Origin: Bacteroidota bacterium
GTDB lineage: Bacteria; Bacteroidota; Bacteroidia; Bacteroidales; F082
DNA: 64,000 nucleotides
NCBI GenBank assembly: GCA_016715945.1
Contig: JADJXJ010000003.1
Span: forward strand, 372,001 to 436,000
Reading direction: 5' to 3'
Position numbers and translations under genes: made by a program. The stretch's first letter is position 1, and each line of letters starts with the position of its first letter. The notes beneath the pieces are model-generated. The model saw only the letters and a list, made by a program, of their open reading frames with translations, was not told where the DNA came from and ran no database searches. Positions 55,128 through 64,000 of this stretch are shown piece by piece.

Positions 55128-56585
55128 TCAGGGATTTGAATTGGCTTTGTGCTGCAGAAAATCGGAGAGCAAACGCACACAAACGCCTGTACCACCTTTT
55201 CCGCGATAGCTGTCGGCCTTATCCAGAAAGGCCGGAGCGGCAATGTCGAGGTGGATGAACGGGTAATCGGTGAAGTGCTCCAGAAACTTGGCGGCTGTGA
55301 TCATACCGGCATCAGGGCCACCGATGTTTTTCAGATCGGCGATGTCCGATTTGAGCTGTTCGGCATATTCGTCCCACATCGGGAACTCTACCAGGCGTTC
55401 GTGTACCCTTAAACCTGATTCTTTAAGTAACTCAAATTCGCTTCCGGCTTTTACCTGCATGGCAGCAATGCCCTGAGGGCCAATGGCCCGGGCAGCAGCA
55501 CCGGTTAGCGTGGCCAGGTTGATGACCAGCTGGGGTTCGTATTTTCTGGCATAGCTGAGTGCATCGGCCAGAATGAGTCGTCCTTCGGCATCGGTGTTGA
55601 GCACCTCCACTGTGGTGCCGTCGAACATGGTAATTACGTCGCCGGGCACATAGGCATTTCCGTTTACCCTGTTGTCGGTGGCCGGGGCAAGCCCGATCAC
55701 ATGCAGTTTGAGTTTCATCCTGGCGATGGCATACATGGTGGCAGCCACGGCTGCGCTGCCCGACATGTCGCACTTCATGGTGTCCATGGCATTCGAGGGC
55801 TTCAGGCTCATGCCGCCGGTGTCGTAAACCACGCCTTTGCCAACAAGTACAATGGGCTTGTTGTTGGCAGCATCCAGCGGTTTCCATTCCATCACCGTGA
55901 ATGTGGGCGGATCCACACTGCCCCTGTTCACAGCAAGCAATCCACCCATTCTCAGGGCTTCTATCTTGCTTTTGTGCATTACCTCAACCTCAACTCCCAA
56001 TGGCTGTAGCTGTTCGGCAAAGCTCGCGGCCAGCTTCTCAGCATTGAGTGCATTCAGGGGCTGATTCACCAGGTCGCGTGCCCAGCATACCGACTCGCTC
56101 ACGGCAGTCAGATTTTCCATGCCTGAGGCACTCACCTGATTGGCAAATAGATATATTTTTTCCAGACTGTTTCGCTTTTTTTCGGGCTTGCTGAAATGCG
56201 CCAGAAACTGATAGTTTGCCAGCACAATGCCTTCGGCCAGCGCGAGCAGCTCCTGTTCGGTGCAGTCGAAGCCGTCGATTATGGCATCGCTGAATTTGTG
56301 TTTATTGAGCTGCTGACAGATGTGTGCTCCCGAGCGGCGTATCTTTTCGAGTTTGCTGCCGGGCAAATTTTCGTTACCCGATGCAACCACCACAAGAAAG
56401 ATGCTGTAATCGAAGCGGATAACTTCAATCCATCCGTGCCCTTCCGATTGTTCAAGTTTGCGGCGCACATAGCGAAGCTCATCAGGTTTGAGCCCGGTTT
56501 GCTCAAATGGTCCGTCATCTTTCAACAGATAGATTTTGTTGGGGGATGCGTTGGCGTTGTCGGTAAGGTGGAGTTGTATGTTCAT
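55128..56585 (-). CDS. Leucyl aminopeptidase (M17)
   Basis: A 485-residue cytosolic metallopeptidase. The C-terminal catalytic domain shows VGKGVVYDTGGMSLKPSNAM (Lys and Asp ligands), MKCDMSGSAAV, NTDAEGRLILADAL (N330-R336, with D332 and E334 ligands and the catalytic Arg) and the closing GGTGVCVRLLSDFL. The N-terminal 170 residues are more variable. It removes N-terminal residues from peptides and probably forms a hexamer. It lies alone between convergent and same-strand neighbours and is 75 bp downstream of waaA on the same strand. Confidence 0.94.
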   Translation of the reverse strand: MNIQLHLTDNANASPNKIYLLKDDGPFEQTGLKPDELRYVRRKLEQSEGHGWIEVIRFDYSIFLVVVASGNENLPGSKLEKIRRSGAHICQQLNKHKFSDAIIDGFDCTEQELLALAEGIVLANYQFLAHFSKPEKKRNSLEKIYLFANQVSASGMENLTAVSESVCWARDLVNQPLNALNAEKLAASFAEQLQPLGVEVEVMHKSKIEALRMGGLLAVNRGSVDPPTFTVMEWKPLDAANNKPIVLVGKGVVYDTGGMSLKPSNAMDTMKCDMSGSAAVAATMYAIARMKLKLHVIGLAPATDNRVNGNAYVPGDVITMFDGTTVEVLNTDAEGRLILADALSYARKYEPQLVINLATLTGAAARAIGPQGIAAMQVKAGSEFELLKESGLRVHERLVEFPMWDEYAEQLKSDIADLKNIGGPDAGMITAAKFLEHFTDYPFIHLDIAAPAFLDKADSYRGKGGTGVCVRLLSDFLQHKANSNP

Positions 56586-56660
56586 TTGGATTGCGGATTT
56601 CGTTGGTGTGCAAAAATAAATTTTCCGGACCAGCCCGACTGCCGGGGCATCAGTTTTGGC

Positions 56661-57884
56661 TCAGATATCGAGTTTTTCGAGGATGCGTTGGGTGGCACCG
56701 AGGTTGTCGGCCACATAGCGCCTGCAAATTTCCGATGCTTGTGCAAGGGCATCTTCGTTTGTCGCCAGCCGAAGCATGGCTGCGCGAAGCTGGCTGCTGT
56801 TGTGCACCGCAAAAGCGCCGCCAAGCCTCACCAAATCAAGGGCTTCGGTAAATTTTTCGTGCTTCGGGCCTATGATCACCGGTCGCCCCCATGCCACAGG
56901 CTCCTGAATATTGTGGATGGCTCTGCCAAACCCGCCTCCAATGTAGGCAAAGCGGGCATAACGATAAATGCGCGACAGCATGCCGATATTGTCAATGATC
57001 ATGATACGGGCGCCGGGCAGGTTTTCGCGTTCGGAATAAGTTACAGCGGGCAGCGGACAGGCTTCGCGGATGCTGCGCACATGATTTTGGCTGATGTCGT
57101 GCGGGGCAATGATAATCTTGTAGTTATCAGGGAGTTCGGTGAGCAGGGGGAGCAGCAGTCTTTCGTCGGCCGGCCAGGTGCTTCCGGCTACAAAGAGTGG
57201 CTGCTGTTGCACAAAATCAGCAATCTCAGGTAGTTCAGGGGCTTCTTCAACCAGCTGGGCTACCCTATCGAAACGCGTGTCGCCGGCAATGCTGCAATGT
57301 TCGAAACCTGCCTTGCGAAGCAGGTGTAGCGATGTGTTGTCCTGCACGAAGAGATGCCTGGCCGGCCTGAGATGTGCAACAAACCACCGGCCGTACCACC
57401 TGAAGAAATGTTGTCCCGGACGAAAGCGCACCGAAAAGAAATAAAAAGGCACCTGCCGTTTGTGCAGATAATTAAGCAGATTGTACCAGAACTCGTATTT
57501 GATAAAAAACACCGCTCTGAGGTCGAGCTGGTCAAAATGCCTTCGGATTTCAGATGGTTTGTCTTCGGGTAGATAGATGACCAGGTCGGCTTGAGGATAA
57601 TCTTTTCTGATTTCGAAGCCCGAAGGCGAGAAAAAGCTGAGCAGGATGCGGTATTGAGGCTTTGCTTTCCGAATGGCTTCGATGACCGGACGGCCTTGTT
57701 CAAATTCGCCCAGCGAGGCCGCATGAAACCACAGCCACGGCCAGCCCGTATCGGTTTCAGCAATTCTTTGCCTGCTTTCCCTGCGTCCGCGAATCCACAT
57801 CACAGCTTTGGTGTTGAATGGGGCTACCATCCTGACAATCAAACCATAAAGCCAGATGGTTGCGGTATAGAGCAGTCGGATCAT
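56661..57884 (-). CDS. waaA: 3-deoxy-D-manno-octulosonic acid transferase
   Basis: A 407-residue GT30 enzyme. It has a membrane-associating N-terminal helix, then FHAASLGEFEQGRPVIEAI (catalytic Glu), FFSPSGFE, FFIKYEFWYNLL, GDTRFDRV, IIIAPHDI and YIGGGFGRAIHNIQEPVAWG with the CMP-Kdo-binding motif. WaaA adds Kdo to lipid A at the cytosolic face of the inner membrane, the entry into LPS core. Consistent with lptD and the LptF/G permease in the window. It is 13 bp after the outer-membrane barrel gene, so the two may be co-transcribed. Confidence 0.95.
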   Translation of the reverse strand: MIRLLYTATIWLYGLIVRMVAPFNTKAVMWIRGRRESRQRIAETDTGWPWLWFHAASLGEFEQGRPVIEAIRKAKPQYRILLSFFSPSGFEIRKDYPQADLVIYLPEDKPSEIRRHFDQLDLRAVFFIKYEFWYNLLNYLHKRQVPFYFFSVRFRPGQHFFRWYGRWFVAHLRPARHLFVQDNTSLHLLRKAGFEHCSIAGDTRFDRVAQLVEEAPELPEIADFVQQQPLFVAGSTWPADERLLLPLLTELPDNYKIIIAPHDISQNHVRSIREACPLPAVTYSERENLPGARIMIIDNIGMLSRIYRYARFAYIGGGFGRAIHNIQEPVAWGRPVIIGPKHEKFTEALDLVRLGGAFAVHNSSQLRAAMLRLATNEDALAQASEICRRYVADNLGATQRILEKLDI

Positions 57885-57897
57885 TGGCGGTAAGGGG

Positions 57898-58665
57898 TCA
57901 GTAGTAGTAGTATTTCAGCGGAGCCCTGCGGTAGCCAGGGATCATCCAGTTAACCCTTAGCCCGATATAGTGGTCGGTATATTTCCGGGTGTCGCGGCCC
58001 ATGAGGTCGAAGCTGTAGTCGCGCAGCGGACGGGTGTAGGCGGCTATCCATTCCAGACCTGCTGAAAAGTTGAGCGTACGCTTGTTGCCCATAAACAGGT
58101 ATCCGGCTTCCAGGCTGTGAGCAAATCCGCCGCGCAGATGATCGTAGCCTTTGGCGTAATCGCCTGCCAGTTGCGGTGCGGTGCCAAACTGTGTTTCGAT
58201 GCGGATGCGATGCGCCAGATAGCCCAGCCCCCCTTGCACAAAGATGCCGCTGTTGGGATTGGGCGACCCGCTGCTGAACAGCTTGCCGGCTTTGGCCTGC
58301 AGATGCAGCCCGCGCTCAAAAAGGGCCAGGCTGGTGTAAGTGCCATCACCGTCGATCACCTCGCCGGTCGAAGTGCTGATCATACGCAAAAGCTCCTCCC
58401 TGCCTTTCACCTGATCGCCGAAGATAAAGCCGAAGTGTGCGTTCCAGAGCCAGTTGCGGTTGGTTTTGTATCCCACAACTGCAGCTATCTGGCTGTTGTA
58501 ACCAAAGCGTTCCCGCAGGTCGCCAGCTGGTATCTGAAATGCGTAACTGGCCTGAAACAAAGCAGTTGATACCACTGAGTCTTTCACGCTCTGCTGGGCG
58601 TGCAGGCCAGATAAGGCCAGAAAAAGCAACAAAAGAAAAGCAGCTGTTCGTTTCACCGGATGCAA
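57898..58665 (-). CDS. Outer-membrane beta-barrel protein, function unknown
   Basis: A 255-residue protein with a signal peptide ending GLHAQQ. Alternating amphipathic strands with aromatic girdles (IAAVVGYKTNRNWLWNAHFGF, GGFAHSLEAGYLFMG, LNFSAGLEWIAAYTR) form an eight- to ten-strand barrel. It does not end in Phe (KYYYY). The strand order and HYIGLRVNWMIP end resemble small porin-like outer-membrane proteins. The gene has a perfect -7 box just upstream and is followed by waaA, 13 bp away. Confidence 0.78.
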   Translation of the reverse strand: MHPVKRTAAFLLLLFLALSGLHAQQSVKDSVVSTALFQASYAFQIPAGDLRERFGYNSQIAAVVGYKTNRNWLWNAHFGFIFGDQVKGREELLRMISTSTGEVIDGDGTYTSLALFERGLHLQAKAGKLFSSGSPNPNSGIFVQGGLGYLAHRIRIETQFGTAPQLAGDYAKGYDHLRGGFAHSLEAGYLFMGNKRTLNFSAGLEWIAAYTRPLRDYSFDLMGRDTRKYTDHYIGLRVNWMIPGYRRAPLKYYYY

Positions 58666-58675
58666 CTATCGCGGG

Positions 58676-58683
58676 CAAATTTA
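58676..58683 (-). promoter_or_regulatory. -7 promoter box of the outer-membrane barrel/waaA unit
   Basis: On the minus strand TAAATTTG matches TAnnTTTG exactly, with TTTG 9 bp upstream rather than at the usual distance. The ATG lies 10 bp further on, so the leader would be very short. Confidence 0.5.
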
Positions 58684-58739
58684 CACATTTTGCAAAGCCT
58701 GTGGCCATGGGCCGGAAACCGGACAAAGGCTGCAATTAT

Positions 58740-58747
58740 TACCTTTG
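58740..58747 (+). promoter_or_regulatory. -7 promoter box of the LptF/G gene
   Basis: TACCTTTG matches TAnnTTTG exactly. It lies 29 bp before the TTG start of the permease gene, and no TTTG is seen at the -33 position. Confidence 0.5.
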
Positions 58748-58776
58748 CCTCAGCGTTTCCGAACAAAAGCTGACTC

Positions 58777-60243
58777 TTGAAAAAGCTCTACCTGTACATC
58801 TTAAGGTCGTACGCTGGTCCGCTGGTGCTCACCTTTTTCATTGCTCTTTTCATTCTGCTCATGCAGTTCCTGTGGAAGTACGTGGACGACCTCGTGGGCA
58901 AAGGTCTTGAGCTCCATCTCATTGCAGAGCTTATGTTTTATGCCAGCGCCACTTTTGTGCCCCTGGCCCTGCCGCTGGCCATTTTGCTCAGCTCGTTGAT
59001 GACTTTTGGCAACCTGGGCGAACATTACGAACTGGTGGCCATGAAAGCTGCCGGCATTTCCATCTGGAAGGTGATGCGGCCGCTGGTGTATCTCTCCCTG
59101 CTCATCAGCATCGCAGCATTTGTGTTTTCGAACAATGTGCTTCCGGTGGCTAACCTCAAGTTTTCGTCCCTGCTCTACGATATCCGGCAGCAGAAACTGG
59201 CCTTCAACATCGAGGGCGGGGTGTTTTACAACGGCATCGAAAACTATGTGATACGCGTTGGGCGCAAAGAAAAAGACAACCGCACCATTTACGACGTCAA
59301 GATTTATGACCACACCGACCGCATGGGGAATGTGAAGCTGACCACAGCCGAATGGGGCTATATGGAACTGAGCCCCGACCAGCGCAATGTGATTTTTACC
59401 CTGTTCAACGGCTTCAACTACCAGGATATCTTCAGCACACGCAACTACCGCGACAACCGTCCGTTCGACCGCATGCGTTTCAGCGAGCAACGCCTGAAGT
59501 TCGACTTATCGGAATTCAACCTAACCCGCACCCAGGAAGATTTGTTCAAGAGCCATTACACCATGCTCAACCTGCGTCAGCTCGACCATTTCATCGACTC
59601 GCTCGGCCAGCGCTTCGACGAAAGACGCAATCGCTATAACGACTTGTTCTTCAAGCGCTATCAATATCTCTCCACGATAGATACCACCATTCTGGCAGGC
59701 AAAAAGCCGCCTTTGCCTTCTGATACATCCCGTCCGGTTTCGGCTGCCATGAAACGTCCTGTGCTGGAAAACTTTCATCCAAACGAGCAATTCAATATCA
59801 TCGAAATGGCCCTGAGCGCGGCCCGTAACAACCGCGACAACGTGAGCTTCAACAAAAACGATTTTGATTACCAGGCCGAAAATATCCGCAAACACGAGAT
59901 CGTGTGGCACAAAAAGTTCACCCTTTCCATTGCCTGTCTATTGTTATTTTTCGTTGGTGCCCCGCTGGGCGCCATTGTGCGCAAGGGGGGACTGGGTTTG
60001 CCGGTAGTGATGGCCGTCATCCTTTTTGTGTTCTATCATATCCTGAGCATCACCGGCGAGAAGGCTGCCAGGGTGGGCGACCTCAATGTGTTTTTCGGAG
60101 TGTGGTTGTCGTCGGTTGTGCTCTTACCGCTGGGCTTGTTTCTCACTTTCAAATCGACCACCGATGCACCTCTGCTTGATGCCGAAACCTGGAAGAAAAA
60201 CCTCGTGAGGCTCAGAGAAACGCTTAAAACGCTCAGGCCATGA
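58777..60243 (+). CDS. LptF/LptG family LPS export permease
   Basis: A 488-residue permease. Three N-terminal helices (about 11-34, 50-76, 96-118) and three C-terminal ones (about 385-465) enclose a periplasmic beta-jellyroll region with KVMRPLVYLSLLISI and EGGVFYNGIENYVIRVGRK, the hallmark of LptF/G. These extract LPS from the inner membrane with LptB and pass it to LptC. Start: an in-frame TGA at 58771-58773 immediately upstream excludes any earlier start, so the TTG at 58777 is used, giving MKKLYLYILRSY. The last 4 bp overlap the first glycosyltransferase gene. Confidence 0.93.
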   Translation: MKKLYLYILRSYAGPLVLTFFIALFILLMQFLWKYVDDLVGKGLELHLIAELMFYASATFVPLALPLAILLSSLMTFGNLGEHYELVAMKAAGISIWKVMRPLVYLSLLISIAAFVFSNNVLPVANLKFSSLLYDIRQQKLAFNIEGGVFYNGIENYVIRVGRKEKDNRTIYDVKIYDHTDRMGNVKLTTAEWGYMELSPDQRNVIFTLFNGFNYQDIFSTRNYRDNRPFDRMRFSEQRLKFDLSEFNLTRTQEDLFKSHYTMLNLRQLDHFIDSLGQRFDERRNRYNDLFFKRYQYLSTIDTTILAGKKPPLPSDTSRPVSAAMKRPVLENFHPNEQFNIIEMALSAARNNRDNVSFNKNDFDYQAENIRKHEIVWHKKFTLSIACLLLFFVGAPLGAIVRKGGLGLPVVMAVILFVFYHILSITGEKAARVGDLNVFFGVWLSSVVLLPLGLFLTFKSTTDAPLLDAETWKKNLVRLRETLKTLRP

Positions 60244-61457
60244 GGGTACTTTTTATCTGCAACAAATCGCCATGGCCAATGCGCGAAGGCGGTCCAATAG
60301 CCATGAACAGCTTAATCATGGGACTGGTTGACGCAGGACACCAGGTGAAGGTGCTGGCTGTCAACTCTGAAAAATATAATGTGGATCCGGCATCAATTCC
60401 GGCTGATTATGTGAAAGCCACAGGCCTCGAACTGGTGCACCTCGACCTGAGGGTGAAGTGGCTTCCGGCGCTGATCAGCATGATCCGGCGCAGGTCGTAC
60501 CATGTAGAGCGTTTTATCAGCGAGAGCTTTCGCGAGCGGCTCATCCGCATCCTCAGGCAGCAGCCCTTTGATGTGGTGCAGCTCGAAACGGTCTTCATGG
60601 CGCCTTACATACACGATATCCGCAAACACTGCAAAGGAGCCATTGTACTCCGGGCACACAATGTGGAGCACCTGATATGGGAGCGCATGGCCGGACAAAC
60701 CTCCAATCTCTTCAAAAGACTATACCTGCGCGACCTGGCTTTCACCCTCAAAAAGTTTGAGAAAACTGTCATCAGGCAGGTAGATGGCATCGCAGCCATC
60801 ACACGCAACGACGCTGCTTTTTTCAGGGCCATCACGCACAAACCGGTGATCGACCTGCCGTTTGGGGTGTTTCCGGATGCTATTTCACAGAAATCTGCCG
60901 ACGCGGCAGGAAACAAATTTTTCCACATCGGCGCCATGAACTGGATGCCCAACGAGGAGGGGATGCGTTGGTTTCTCGAAGATATCTGGCCCGAACTGCA
61001 CCGGCTGCATCCGCAGTTTACGCTCACGCTGGCGGGGCGGTACATGCCCGGATGGCTGGTCACAGGATACAGGCCCGGAGTGGTCGTGGTGGGCGAAGTG
61101 GATGATGCACGGAGTTTTGTGGAAGCGCACGACGTGGCCATTGTGCCATTGCGGTCGGGCAGCGGCATACGCATCAAAATCATCGAAGCCATGGCCGCCG
61201 GAAAAGCGGTGGTAGCCACAAAAATAGGTGCCGAAGGCATCCTCTACACACATGGCGAAAATATCTATATCGCCAACAAACTGCACGACTTCATTGATTT
61301 TGCAAACTTGCTGGCCAACCATCCCGAAAAGGTGGCAAAAATAGCAGCCGGGGGGCTTCAGCTCGTCAGGCAGCAATACGACAACAGGGTGCTGGTGTCG
61401 CGCTTGCTGGTTTTTTACAATGAAATCAAAAGGCAGATGAGCAGTGTTTCGCTCTAA
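60240..61457 (+). CDS. GT4-family glycosyltransferase
   Basis: A 405-residue GT-B fold enzyme. The N-terminal domain starts MRVLFICNKSPWPMREGGP, with VVQLETVFMAPYIH and RAHNVEHLIW. The C-terminal domain contains GAMNWMPNEEGMRWFLEDIW, VVGEVDD and the donor-binding VPLRSGSGIRIKIIEAMAAG with the E of the EX7E motif. It probably adds sugars to an envelope glycan; donor and acceptor are unknown. It is translationally coupled to the LptF/G gene (4-bp overlap), which suggests an LPS or surface-glycan role. Confidence 0.9.
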   Translation: MRVLFICNKSPWPMREGGPIAMNSLIMGLVDAGHQVKVLAVNSEKYNVDPASIPADYVKATGLELVHLDLRVKWLPALISMIRRRSYHVERFISESFRERLIRILRQQPFDVVQLETVFMAPYIHDIRKHCKGAIVLRAHNVEHLIWERMAGQTSNLFKRLYLRDLAFTLKKFEKTVIRQVDGIAAITRNDAAFFRAITHKPVIDLPFGVFPDAISQKSADAAGNKFFHIGAMNWMPNEEGMRWFLEDIWPELHRLHPQFTLTLAGRYMPGWLVTGYRPGVVVVGEVDDARSFVEAHDVAIVPLRSGSGIRIKIIEAMAAGKAVVATKIGAEGILYTHGENIYIANKLHDFIDFANLLANHPEKVAKIAAGGLQLVRQQYDNRVLVSRLLVFYNEIKRQMSSVSL

Positions 61458-61511
61458 CATTTTGGCCTGCTCAGCGCACTGCCGTATCTTCGCACAGCCT
61501 AAGCCTGAGTA

Positions 61512-62714
61512 ATGAAAATTTTTGTGCTTCTGTCCCGAATCCCCTGGCCCCTCGAAAAAGGCGACAAGCTCAGGGCTTTCCACCAGATCAGGTGCCTTGC
61601 GGCACAGCACGACATCTACCTGTGTGCACTCAACGCCCAGGCCAATGTGGATATCCAACAGGCCTACAAAGCTTTGCAGCCATACTGCAAGTCGGTAACC
61701 TTCGTTCGGCTGCGTCCGGCCGGCATCGCCTGGAATGTCCTGAAGGCCATTGTTTCAGGCAAGCCAATTCAGGTAGGATATTTCTATAACAGCAAGGCAA
61801 ACAAAACAATCAGGCAACTCATCCAAACCCATCGGCCGGATGTGGTTTATGGCCAGCTCCTCAGGGTGGCCGCATACCTGGAGGATGTTCCTCTCCCCAA
61901 AGCGCTTGATTATCAGGATGTGTTCAGCCAGGGCATGGCACGGCGGGCAAACGTGGCAGCATGGCCAGTCAGTTTAATCTACAAACTTGAATTCCTGCGG
62001 CTGCGCAAATATGAGCGTCGGGCGTTTGATATTTTCGACCTGAAAACCATCATCAGTGCAACCGACCGCGATTTAATTCCTCATCCCTCAAACCACGAAA
62101 TCGTGGTGATACCCAATGGGGTGGATCAGCAATTTTTTGCTCCGGACGATCAGCCTAGGACGTTCGACCTGGTGTTTACCGGCAACATGGCCTATCCCCC
62201 AAATGTGAACGCAGCCGAGTTTCTGGTGCATGAGATCATGCCGCTGGTTTGGGCCAGACGTCCGCAAACCAACGTGCTGATTGCCGGGGCCACACCCGAC
62301 CGCAGGGTTAAAGCCCTGCAAAGCAATCTGGTGCATGTGAGCGGCTGGCTCGACGACATTCGCGATGCGTATCGCGCTGCCAGAGTTTTCATTGCACCTA
62401 TGCGCATTGGCACCGGATTGCAAAACAAGCTGCTCGAAGCCATGTCGATGGGATTGCCCTGCATCACCACACCCCTGGCGCACCAGGCCCTGGGCGGACA
62501 AGCCGGCATAGCTATTATGGTGGCCCAACAAGCTGATGAACTGGCCAATGCCGTCCTCGAACTCCTCCAAAACCCGGAAAAAGCGGCTGCCATGTCCAGT
62601 GCAGGACAGGATTTCGTAAAGCGCAACTACCACTGGGAGAGTGCAACCCGCCGGCTCGCGGAGGCCCTGAGCGCCATCGCGGCCGGGAAGACCTCTGATG
62701 AAACCAGCAGGTAG
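61512..62714 (+). CDS. GT4-family glycosyltransferase, exosortase-associated type (TIGR03087-like)
   Basis: A 400-residue GT-B enzyme beginning MKIFVLLSRIPWPLEKGDKL, a start typical of the PEP-CTERM/exosortase-associated sugar transferases. RAFHQIRCLAAQHDIYLCAL follows. In the C-terminal half, VFTGNMAYPPNVNAAEFLV, VHVSGWLDDIRDAYRAARVF and APMRIGTGLQNKLLEAMSMG form the donor site. It may glycosylate surface polymers or proteins. The exosortase link rests on the N-terminal pattern only. A 54-bp gap follows the first glycosyltransferase, and the two probably share a transcript. Confidence 0.85.
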   Translation: MKIFVLLSRIPWPLEKGDKLRAFHQIRCLAAQHDIYLCALNAQANVDIQQAYKALQPYCKSVTFVRLRPAGIAWNVLKAIVSGKPIQVGYFYNSKANKTIRQLIQTHRPDVVYGQLLRVAAYLEDVPLPKALDYQDVFSQGMARRANVAAWPVSLIYKLEFLRLRKYERRAFDIFDLKTIISATDRDLIPHPSNHEIVVIPNGVDQQFFAPDDQPRTFDLVFTGNMAYPPNVNAAEFLVHEIMPLVWARRPQTNVLIAGATPDRRVKALQSNLVHVSGWLDDIRDAYRAARVFIAPMRIGTGLQNKLLEAMSMGLPCITTPLAHQALGGQAGIAIMVAQQADELANAVLELLQNPEKAAAMSSAGQDFVKRNYHWESATRRLAEALSAIAAGKTSDETSR

Positions 62715-62719
62715 TGTTG

Positions 62720-62727
62720 TAATTTTG
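62720..62727 (+). promoter_or_regulatory. -7 promoter box of ettA
   Basis: TAATTTTG matches TAnnTTTG exactly and starts 5 bp after the glycosyltransferase stop. No clear -33 TTTG is found. Confidence 0.45.
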
Positions 62728-62772
62728 CCATCGGAATATTTGTGTATGTATCTGTAAAACAAATATAAAGAC

Positions 62773-64000
62773 GTGACTGACGATAAAAAAATCATTTTCT
62801 CCATGGTTGGGGTGGGTAAGATCGTTCCACCCAACAGACAAATCCTGAAGGATATTTACCTGTCCTTTTTCTATGGCGCTAAAATCGGCATCATCGGACT
62901 GAACGGCTCAGGCAAGTCGTCGCTGCTGCGCATCATTGCCGGCAAAGACACCGCCTATCAGGGCCAGGTGGTTTTTTCGCCCGGCTATTCTGTGGGTATG
63001 CTCGACCAGGAACCTGAACTCGATCCGAACAAAACGGTGCGTCAGGTGGTGGAAGAAGGAGTGCAGGAAATTGTGGACATCCTGAAGGCTTACGAAGAAA
63101 TCAACAACAAATTTCTTGAGCCGATGGACGATGACGAGATGAATCGCCTGATCGAAGAGCAGGGGAGGCTTACCGAGCTGATTGAGCAAAAGGACGCCTG
63201 GGAGCTCGACCGCAAGCTTGAGATCGCCATGGATGCCTTGCGCTGTCCCGATCCGGATACGCCCGTGAGCGTGCTCTCGGGAGGCGAACGCCGACGTGTA
63301 GCCTTGTGCCGGTTGTTGCTCAGCGAGCCGGACATTCTGCTGCTCGACGAGCCTACCAACCATCTTGATGCTGAGTCGGTTGAATGGCTCGAGCAGCACC
63401 TGCAGCAATATAAGGGTACGGTGATTGCCGTAACGCACGACAGGTATTTTCTCGACCATGTGGCAGGATGGATACTCGAACTCGATCGTGGCGAAGGTAT
63501 CCCATGGAAAGGCAACTACTCCTCGTGGCTCGAACAAAAAGCCCGCCGGCTCGAAATGGAAGAGAAAGCCGAGAGTCGCCGCCGAAAAACCCTCGAACGC
63601 GAACTCGAATGGGTGCGCATGGCCCCGAAAGCCCGTCATGCCAAAGCCAAAGCCCGCCTCAATAATTACGAAAAGCTGCTCAACGAGGATGTAAGACAAA
63701 AAGAAGAACGTCTCGAGATATTTATTCCCAACGGACCAAGGCTTGGCAACAAAGTGATTGAATGTCACAATGTGAGCAAAGCCTTTGGCGACAAACTGCT
63801 CTTCGAAGGACTCAGCTTTTCGCTGCCACCCAATGGCATCGTGGGCATCATCGGCCCAAACGGTGCCGGAAAGACGACCCTTTTCAGGATGATCATGGGC
63901 CTGGAAAAGCCCGACACAGGGTATTTTGAAGTGGGCGAAACCGTCAAAATCGGCTATGTGGATCAGGCACACGAAGCGATTGACCCTGAGAAAACGGTAT
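62773..64000 (+). CDS. ettA: ABC-F ATPase EttA, N-terminal part
   Basis: Gene cut by the window end (409 of about 555 residues). GTG start gives MTDDKKIIFSMVGVGKIVPP. The first ATPase domain has GLNGSGKS at 42-49, then the arm region, LSGGERRRVALCRLLLSEP and the Walker B LLLDEPTNHLD. The linker KARHAKAKARLNNYEKLL (P-site tRNA-interaction motif) precedes the second domain with GPNGAGKTT. The short arm and full KAKARL linker match EttA (energy-dependent translational throttle), which senses ATP and gates the first elongation step in the E site. The start codon is GTG; no ATG precedes it in frame. Confidence 0.94.
   Translation, partial: MTDDKKIIFSMVGVGKIVPPNRQILKDIYLSFFYGAKIGIIGLNGSGKSSLLRIIAGKDTAYQGQVVFSPGYSVGMLDQEPELDPNKTVRQVVEEGVQEIVDILKAYEEINNKFLEPMDDDEMNRLIEEQGRLTELIEQKDAWELDRKLEIAMDALRCPDPDTPVSVLSGGERRRVALCRLLLSEPDILLLDEPTNHLDAESVEWLEQHLQQYKGTVIAVTHDRYFLDHVAGWILELDRGEGIPWKGNYSSWLEQKARRLEMEEKAESRRRKTLERELEWVRMAPKARHAKAKARLNNYEKLLNEDVRQKEERLEIFIPNGPRLGNKVIECHNVSKAFGDKLLFEGLSFSLPPNGIVGIIGPNGAGKTTLFRMIMGLEKPDTGYFEVGETVKIGYVDQAHEAIDPEKTV

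Overview
The window comes from the chromosome of a Bacteroidota bacterium, most likely an anaerobic or facultative member of the Bacteroidia or a related lineage. The evidence is a gliding-motility lipoprotein GldH, a protein with a C-terminal type IX secretion (T9SS) sorting domain, FISUMP and GLPGLI family proteins, a small protein with a PID-CTERM-like tail, the gene order holB-ricT-gldH-pbp1A, many lipoproteins, near absence of Shine-Dalgarno sites, and several TAnnTTTG promoter boxes. GC looks close to 50% through most of the window. It drops clearly at about 37.4-39.1 kb. No rRNA, CRISPR array, prophage or intact transposase was seen.

Layout. 0-4.2 kb: the end of a NuoF/HydB-like flavoprotein subunit and a large fused oxidoreductase (2Fe-2S, GltD/NfnB-like flavoprotein, ferredoxin, and a degenerate molybdopterin-type domain), probably parts of an NAD(P)/ferredoxin electron-transfer complex. 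4.2-9.2 kb: a polytopic membrane protein with a decayed paralogue tail behind it, an S9 serine peptidase, and an initiator tRNA with its terminator. 9.2-12.8 kb: the tightly packed cluster era-der-S4 protein-nuclease/phosphatase lipoprotein. 13.1-16 kb: a four-gene minus-strand operon of poorly known envelope proteins (DUF4153, DUF4349 and others). 16-16.9 kb: a gene-free block with a 114-bp tandem repeat. 16.9-23 kb: envelope and housekeeping genes (MlaD, amidase, LptD, RidA, PabA).

23-26.4 kb: a dispersed repeat, an enoyl-CoA hydratase pseudogene, and a TPR histidine kinase with a LuxR-type response regulator. 26.7-36.5 kb: a surface-protein operon made of a 2,440-residue FISUMP/FN3-like mosaic ending in dockerin-like repeats, a T9SS cargo protein and a PID-CTERM-like small protein. 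36.5-43.5 kb: a metallo-beta-lactamase-fold hydrolase, a second copy of the dispersed repeat, an AT-rich accessory patch (Cys-rich lipoprotein plus a two-TM PLDc_N-like protein), two GLPGLI proteins, and a TonB-dependent-receptor-like gene broken by two frameshifts.

43.5-64 kb: mostly conserved genes. These are a coiled-coil lipoprotein, isoaspartyl dipeptidase, PBP1A, GldH, RicT, HolB, several lipoproteins including a YiiX-like papain-fold hydrolase, a cytidylate-kinase-like protein, leucyl aminopeptidase, Kdo transferase WaaA, an outer-membrane barrel, an LptF/G permease, two glycosyltransferases, and the start of the ABC-F factor EttA. LptD, LptF/G and WaaA together indicate a complete LPS export and core assembly programme. 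GldH and the T9SS sorting domain indicate T9SS. The most interesting parts are the degenerate molybdopterin fusion, the 26.7-36.5 kb surface operon with a near-identical internal 555-bp duplication, and the accessory patch at 37.4-43.5 kb.
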